Positions 60,104 to 64,000 of a stretch of DNA of 64,000 bases are shown piece after piece; positions within the stretch are counted from its first letter, which is position 1; every line of letters starts with the position of its first letter. The stretch comes from Gnetum montanum. Lineage: Eukaryota > Streptophyta > Gnetopsida > Gnetales > Gnetaceae. Both the position numbers and the translations under genes were made by a program. Below the pieces are notes generated by a model that was not told the origin of the DNA, did no database searches, and was given only the letters and a program-made list of their open reading frames with translations. The DNA is taken from NCBI GenBank assembly GCA_015680685.1, contig MNCI01012629.1:208230-272229 (forward strand), given 5' to 3'.

Positions 60104-63100
60104 CTATTTCTTAATTGCCTTCATCTTTAACGACGCATAAGGACAGGGAGATTTATGACCCTTCTCTTTCGCATCACAGTCTTCCCCTTGGAACGGTAGT
60201 TCAGCCCAAGTTAGGCTGTCATCAGCCACTATTTTGGCTTGCTTGGGTATTCGGGTAGGGGAGTGATCTTCAGGTGTTTTGATTTCTGACCCCTGTTCCA
60301 TTTCTATGTTGTTAACAGCTTGTGGAGCTATTTCATCGCCATGGATAACCACCTCTCCTCCTGCGTAGAGCAAATGGATCTCTTGTTGAATGGGTGATGA
60401 AACCACCCTCAGTTGGGCTAACCAAGACCTCCCAAGAATCAAATTGAATCCAAGCATCTCCTCGACAACGATAAATGTTATGTCAGTGGGGAATTGGTCC
60501 CCTGTTACGAAGTTGATATGGAGGGTCCCTTTGACCTGCACTCGTGCCTCGTTGAACGACTTTAAGCATGACGTCATTGTAGGAATGATATGATCAATCA
60601 GGCCTAATTTATCCACTATGGGGTAAGGGATGATATTGGTGGTCGCCTTGTCATCTACATGTACTCTCCGGATTCGGTGTTGGCCGACACGGATGGTGAT
60701 GAACATGGGTGCCATTGTCACTTAACCCTCAGGATTGTCCTTAATGGATTCGTCACAAAAGGTCAACGAGGTGGGATTTGGTTTTTTGGCAGTGGGGGGA
60801 AGCATGACAGAATGGATTGCTTCTTCGTCCGCTAGTAGGCTTTCGTCCATAGGTATGGTCGTTAACATGCGAACTATAGCCTCACGATGTGTTTGTGATG
60901 TCATGAGCAAGTCATAAAGGCTCAACGTTGTATTTTTTTTAGAGCCTGTTTGACTTGCGTAAGGGTGTCAAAGAGATCTCACCCATGATCGGGTTGCTTG
61001 TCATCCTTTTCCTCTTCCATTCGCCCCAAGAGATGAATTTCACGGGGAGACGTGACACTTGGTTGAGGCTTGTGTTTCCTTTGGCTAGGAGGAGATAATT
61101 GCTTTCATGTAACCTGTTTGTTTTTGGCAAGTGGGGCTAAAGGTACAAAAGCAAGGGGTTTAGGCTTGGGGAACCCTAGCGTAAGAGGGTCCTTGTCCAC
61201 ATCAACAGTAACAGTAAGAGGATTTGACTTAGAAGACTGCCCTTGCACAGGAGGGGCTGTTGATAGTTTTGGCACCCTGATGACTAAGGGTTCCCTGGGT
61301 GTAGGCGTGGGCTAGGCTGCGGCTTTAATGATAGCAGGCTGTTGGGAAGTATTCTAAGATGAAGTTCGGAGGATGAAAGGTTACCTCGGGGCACCTCCCG
61401 TTGGTGTTGATGGAATCGTTGTTTGGGGCGAGTGAGGGTGCGTTCACAACACGAAAGGTCGCTTTGGCTGCACTTGATCATCGCCCTCTGCTCCTACCAC
61501 ATTGATTGTGTACCCTACGTTGTTTGCATTCAATGGGTCTTGGTACACATGCATGGCCTGGTTTTCCAGGTGCATCGGGCTACTGCTCTCTAAGATCAAG
61601 TCACCTTGATCTATCAGAAGCTGAATGTCATCCTTCAACACCTAGCAGTAGTCTGTGTCATGGCCACACAATTAGTGGTAGTCGCAGAATCGGTCCAACC
61701 TAAATTTTTTGGGAACTGGCAATTCATTATGTTGGGCCAAAGAAGGGTTTTTGAGCAGCTCACAATGGTGTCTGTGGTGTTTTAGAGCCTCCTCAGACAC
61801 CATCTTGTGTCGAATATGGCCAGTTCCCAATAATTGTTTGAGGAGTTCAGAAGGCTTTGCGGGTAAGGCCATGTAATTTGAGCGATCTTTACGCTCAAAT
61901 TTAGGCCTTGACTGTGGAGGTGCTTCAGGGGCAGAAGAGGTTTCTTGATTAGCGTCATTTGAGCTAGTTGTCAGCTCGACTGGCTCCGTAGTTGTTTTCT
62001 TGTTATTGTTGTTCTTCTTTTTGGCCCCTTTAGCAATTGCCACCACTGTCATTGTTGTGGCTTTGCCTTTATCCTTGTCCTTGCTATGGGCATTCTTGTA
62101 GACCACGTATGTCGGATATTTACTAGCCTCCATCATGTCTTGGATGCTCTTAGTCTGAGCAAAGGCTTGGCTGAGGGAGAGGGGAACGAGGTAATAAAAC
62201 TTAAACTTGATAAAGTCGTTGACTGCTCCCTTGAAGATTGCCAGTAAATGAGCCTCCATGATGGGTTCACGAATTTCATTCTAGGTGGCACTCCACCACT
62301 GTATAAAATTTTGGACCGACTCGAGTGGGTCTTGTTTAACTCCCATGAGCTGGTCCAATATGACTTCTGGCTTCAGGTTGTATTTGAACCAAGTCACAAA
62401 CTGGGTTAGCAGCTCCTCCAAAGTTGAAATGAAGGCACACGGGAGCGCTCGATACCATTCTAAAGCTTAACCCATTAAAGACATGGCAAAAGTGCAGATT
62501 ATAGTATGTGGCCATTGTTGCAATAATAAGGACTTTGACCTGAAAGTGACTAGATGGGCGTTAGGATTACCTTCCCCATTGTATTTTGTAAAATGAGGAA
62601 GGGGCATCCCAAGTGGCAACGACAAGACATGGACTACTGGACTAATAGGATCGTCATGGTAGAAATCCATGAATTGTACCACATCAGAACCAGCAGCCTT
62701 GAGATGCTTGACCTCCTCTGTAAGGGTCTGAATGAGCTAGAAGGCTTGATCCAGACCCATAGACGACGAGGTTGTCTGTGGAATGGCTGGTGGAGCTGCA
62801 CCAGGTGGCGAAACGAAGGTAGCAGCTTGGCCAATAGTTGGTGCTATTGGAATGGTCCTTGCAGGTGGTGCCGCTTGTGGCATCCACCATCTGGTAGTTG
62901 GTGCAGATGGGGCAACCAACGTTAGCTGTGCCATTGGGTATGTTGTTTGTGTAACTGGAGGCATGAGCAACGATCCTGTAGCTGGGTTTAGCGCTTGTGG
63001 CACCTGGCTTTGATGATGGGGATGATGGGGCATTTGCGCAGGATGCGCAACAGGAGGCATGTTGGGAGCCCACCATGTTGTGGTGGCTATCACAGTCATG

Positions 63101-63819
63101 TGAGTCGGGAGGAAGGTTGGTATTGTAGGTAATTGCAACGTAGGTGTTGCATGTACGTGTGGCGATGCAGGTGCAGGCACACGATGAGGTGGATTAGGTA
63201 ATTGCACCTGCTGAGGAGTGATCTGTGATGGACCATCACCTAGGAAGATAGTCAGGAAGAGAAAATGTAAGCATGGCGAGTGCGGGACTTGATTCATGTT
63301 AGAAAATGTCAAAGGCATGGTGACCATGAACAATGGATTTACACGAGACGTTGTGGAGGGAGGGGCCATGGTGAAATCAGCATGACTGCCTCCTTCAGAG
63401 TGAGATTCTAGATCGTCTTGCCCATCATAAAGTGTCTCATCATGGAAAAAGACTTCTAGCTACTCTAACGATGTCTTTGCCATCAACATTTGATCTAGAA
63501 TCCACTTTTGTTGCTCTGTCAGAGGTATGACAGTGCTAGGTGTAGGAATAAGTTCCTTCCCATTGCAGTACATGAACTCGTACTCTCGTTTTTCCTCGAG
63601 TTCTTGTGGATACAGAGGCAGGTTTGCTGCTAACTTAGCACAGAGGAAATTGTCGCTTTCCCTATGCTGAGCTTGTCCTTCAGGATCCTTATTTTGTAGC
63701 CTAAGGGAGCAGCATGGTCGCACCAAACTAAGTGGTTGCTCAACCATAGGAGGTGTGACTTGCATGGTCCAAGGGTTCTCAAGGCTAGCAGTGTCAACGG
63801 TAGTAGTTGATGTAGTCAT
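60104..63819 (-). pseudogene. gag-pro: gag-protease of element B
   Basis: ATG at 63819 opens a 119-codon N-terminal block with YPQELEEKREYEF. A Pro/Ala/Thr-rich region follows (about 63369-62740). The gag domain (about 62700-62290) has FTKYNGEGNPN and ALEWY. A Lys/Asn-rich linker and KFRLDRFCDYH...GHDT...C knuckle (about 61720-61640) follow, then VYQDPLNANNVGYTINVV. The protease (60721-60104) is open for 205 codons: VHVDDKATTNIIPYPIVDKL at the active site, ILGRSWLA, and a tail ending KMKAIKK. DDKAT replaces the usual D[ST]GA[ST]; D has DDEAT, and both can come from a Gly codon by G-to-A change. Few stops, mostly in the gag middle. Confidence 0.9.
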
Positions 63820-64000
63820 TCTCTACGTGATTGGTAAATCATGACTATGAAGATAAAGGTTGGAAAGACAAAGGAAAATCAATGTACTAATCGGGGCTTT
63901 CTATCTTGTAGGATTCCAGAGGAATCGTTGGAGCGACCGATCTGCACCGCATAATCCCATAAACAACCTCAGAGGTATTATGTTTATGCTAATTGACAAT
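63820..64000 (-). other. Leader of element B, cut by the window end
   Basis: 63910-63960 aligns with 13030-13090 in D (GATTCCAGAGGAATCG). By that alignment the PBS and 5' LTR lie about 110-150 bases beyond 64000. Confidence 0.65.

Larger units (their letters stand above)
48171..64000 (-). mobile_element. Element B: Tat-type element with complete accessory gene
   Basis: Read on the minus strand from the right: leader, gag-protease, hairpin array, opposite-strand accessory gene, pol, hairpin array, 3' region, PPT, 3' LTR. The 5' LTR should begin within about 200 bases past the window, judging from D. It is relatively young within the family: CpG is still common and pol catalytic motifs are present, but stops occur throughout. 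Confidence 0.85.

Noticed and set aside
1-64000. Host protein-coding genes, tRNA or rRNA genes
   Set aside because: Every long frame is explained by retroelement proteins or their accessory genes; no RNA gene was recognised by eye.

Overview
This is plant nuclear DNA made almost entirely of old, nested LTR retrotransposons. I found no host gene, tRNA, rRNA or organelle insert. Ty3/gypsy (Metaviridae) polyproteins in the plant Tat/Athila style, AT-rich decayed spacers and many C-to-T type stop codons suggest a large plant genome such as a conifer. The species cannot be fixed from the sequence alone.

Six elements can be separated. A (1-6640, + strand; left part outside the window) has pol and a 3' LTR, and appears inserted into D. 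D (6641-15425, - strand) keeps part of an accessory gene, gag-protease, PBS and a 5' LTR. E (about 18300-22900, -) and F (about 23313-33341, +) are much older Athila-like relatives. C (33342-48170, +) has a 5' LTR, PBS, gag-protease, accessory gene, pol and 3' region. B (48171-64000, -) has a 3' LTR, pol, accessory gene and gag-protease; its 5' LTR lies just past the window. B appears inserted into the 3' part of C. A to D are one family with dual RNase H domains (Tat-type). All are dead copies with stops in their reading frames.

The most unusual content is in the A-D family. Between protease and reverse transcriptase, on the opposite strand, sits a multi-exon gene. In B eight exons (55137-59445) add up to 3126 nt, divisible by three, with compatible phases at every junction, giving a predicted 1041-residue protein broken only by nonsense codons. 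Homologous copies with matching splice sites are in C (42830-38636, -) and D (6641-8513, +). In every complete case pol starts directly after a 3' splice-site-like tract, so this antisense gene may lie inside an intron of the element's own sense transcript.

The same family carries arrays of a short unit: a 3-6 bp arm, a loop that is nearly always 6 nt, the complementary arm, then a core close to TTAAACTGGCA. Arm sequences differ from unit to unit but stay complementary. Arrays sit after protease, before pol and after integrase, always in the same polarity relative to the element. The U3 part of each LTR has a second palindrome system built on TAYGCT/AGCRTA, including a perfect 42-bp palindrome in D. 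E and F share another unrecognised, probably coiled-coil accessory protein downstream of pol.

LTR limits come from alignment by eye of the copies with each other (TG...CA ends, PBS and PPT position). Exon limits come from splice consensus plus agreement between copies. No database search was possible.
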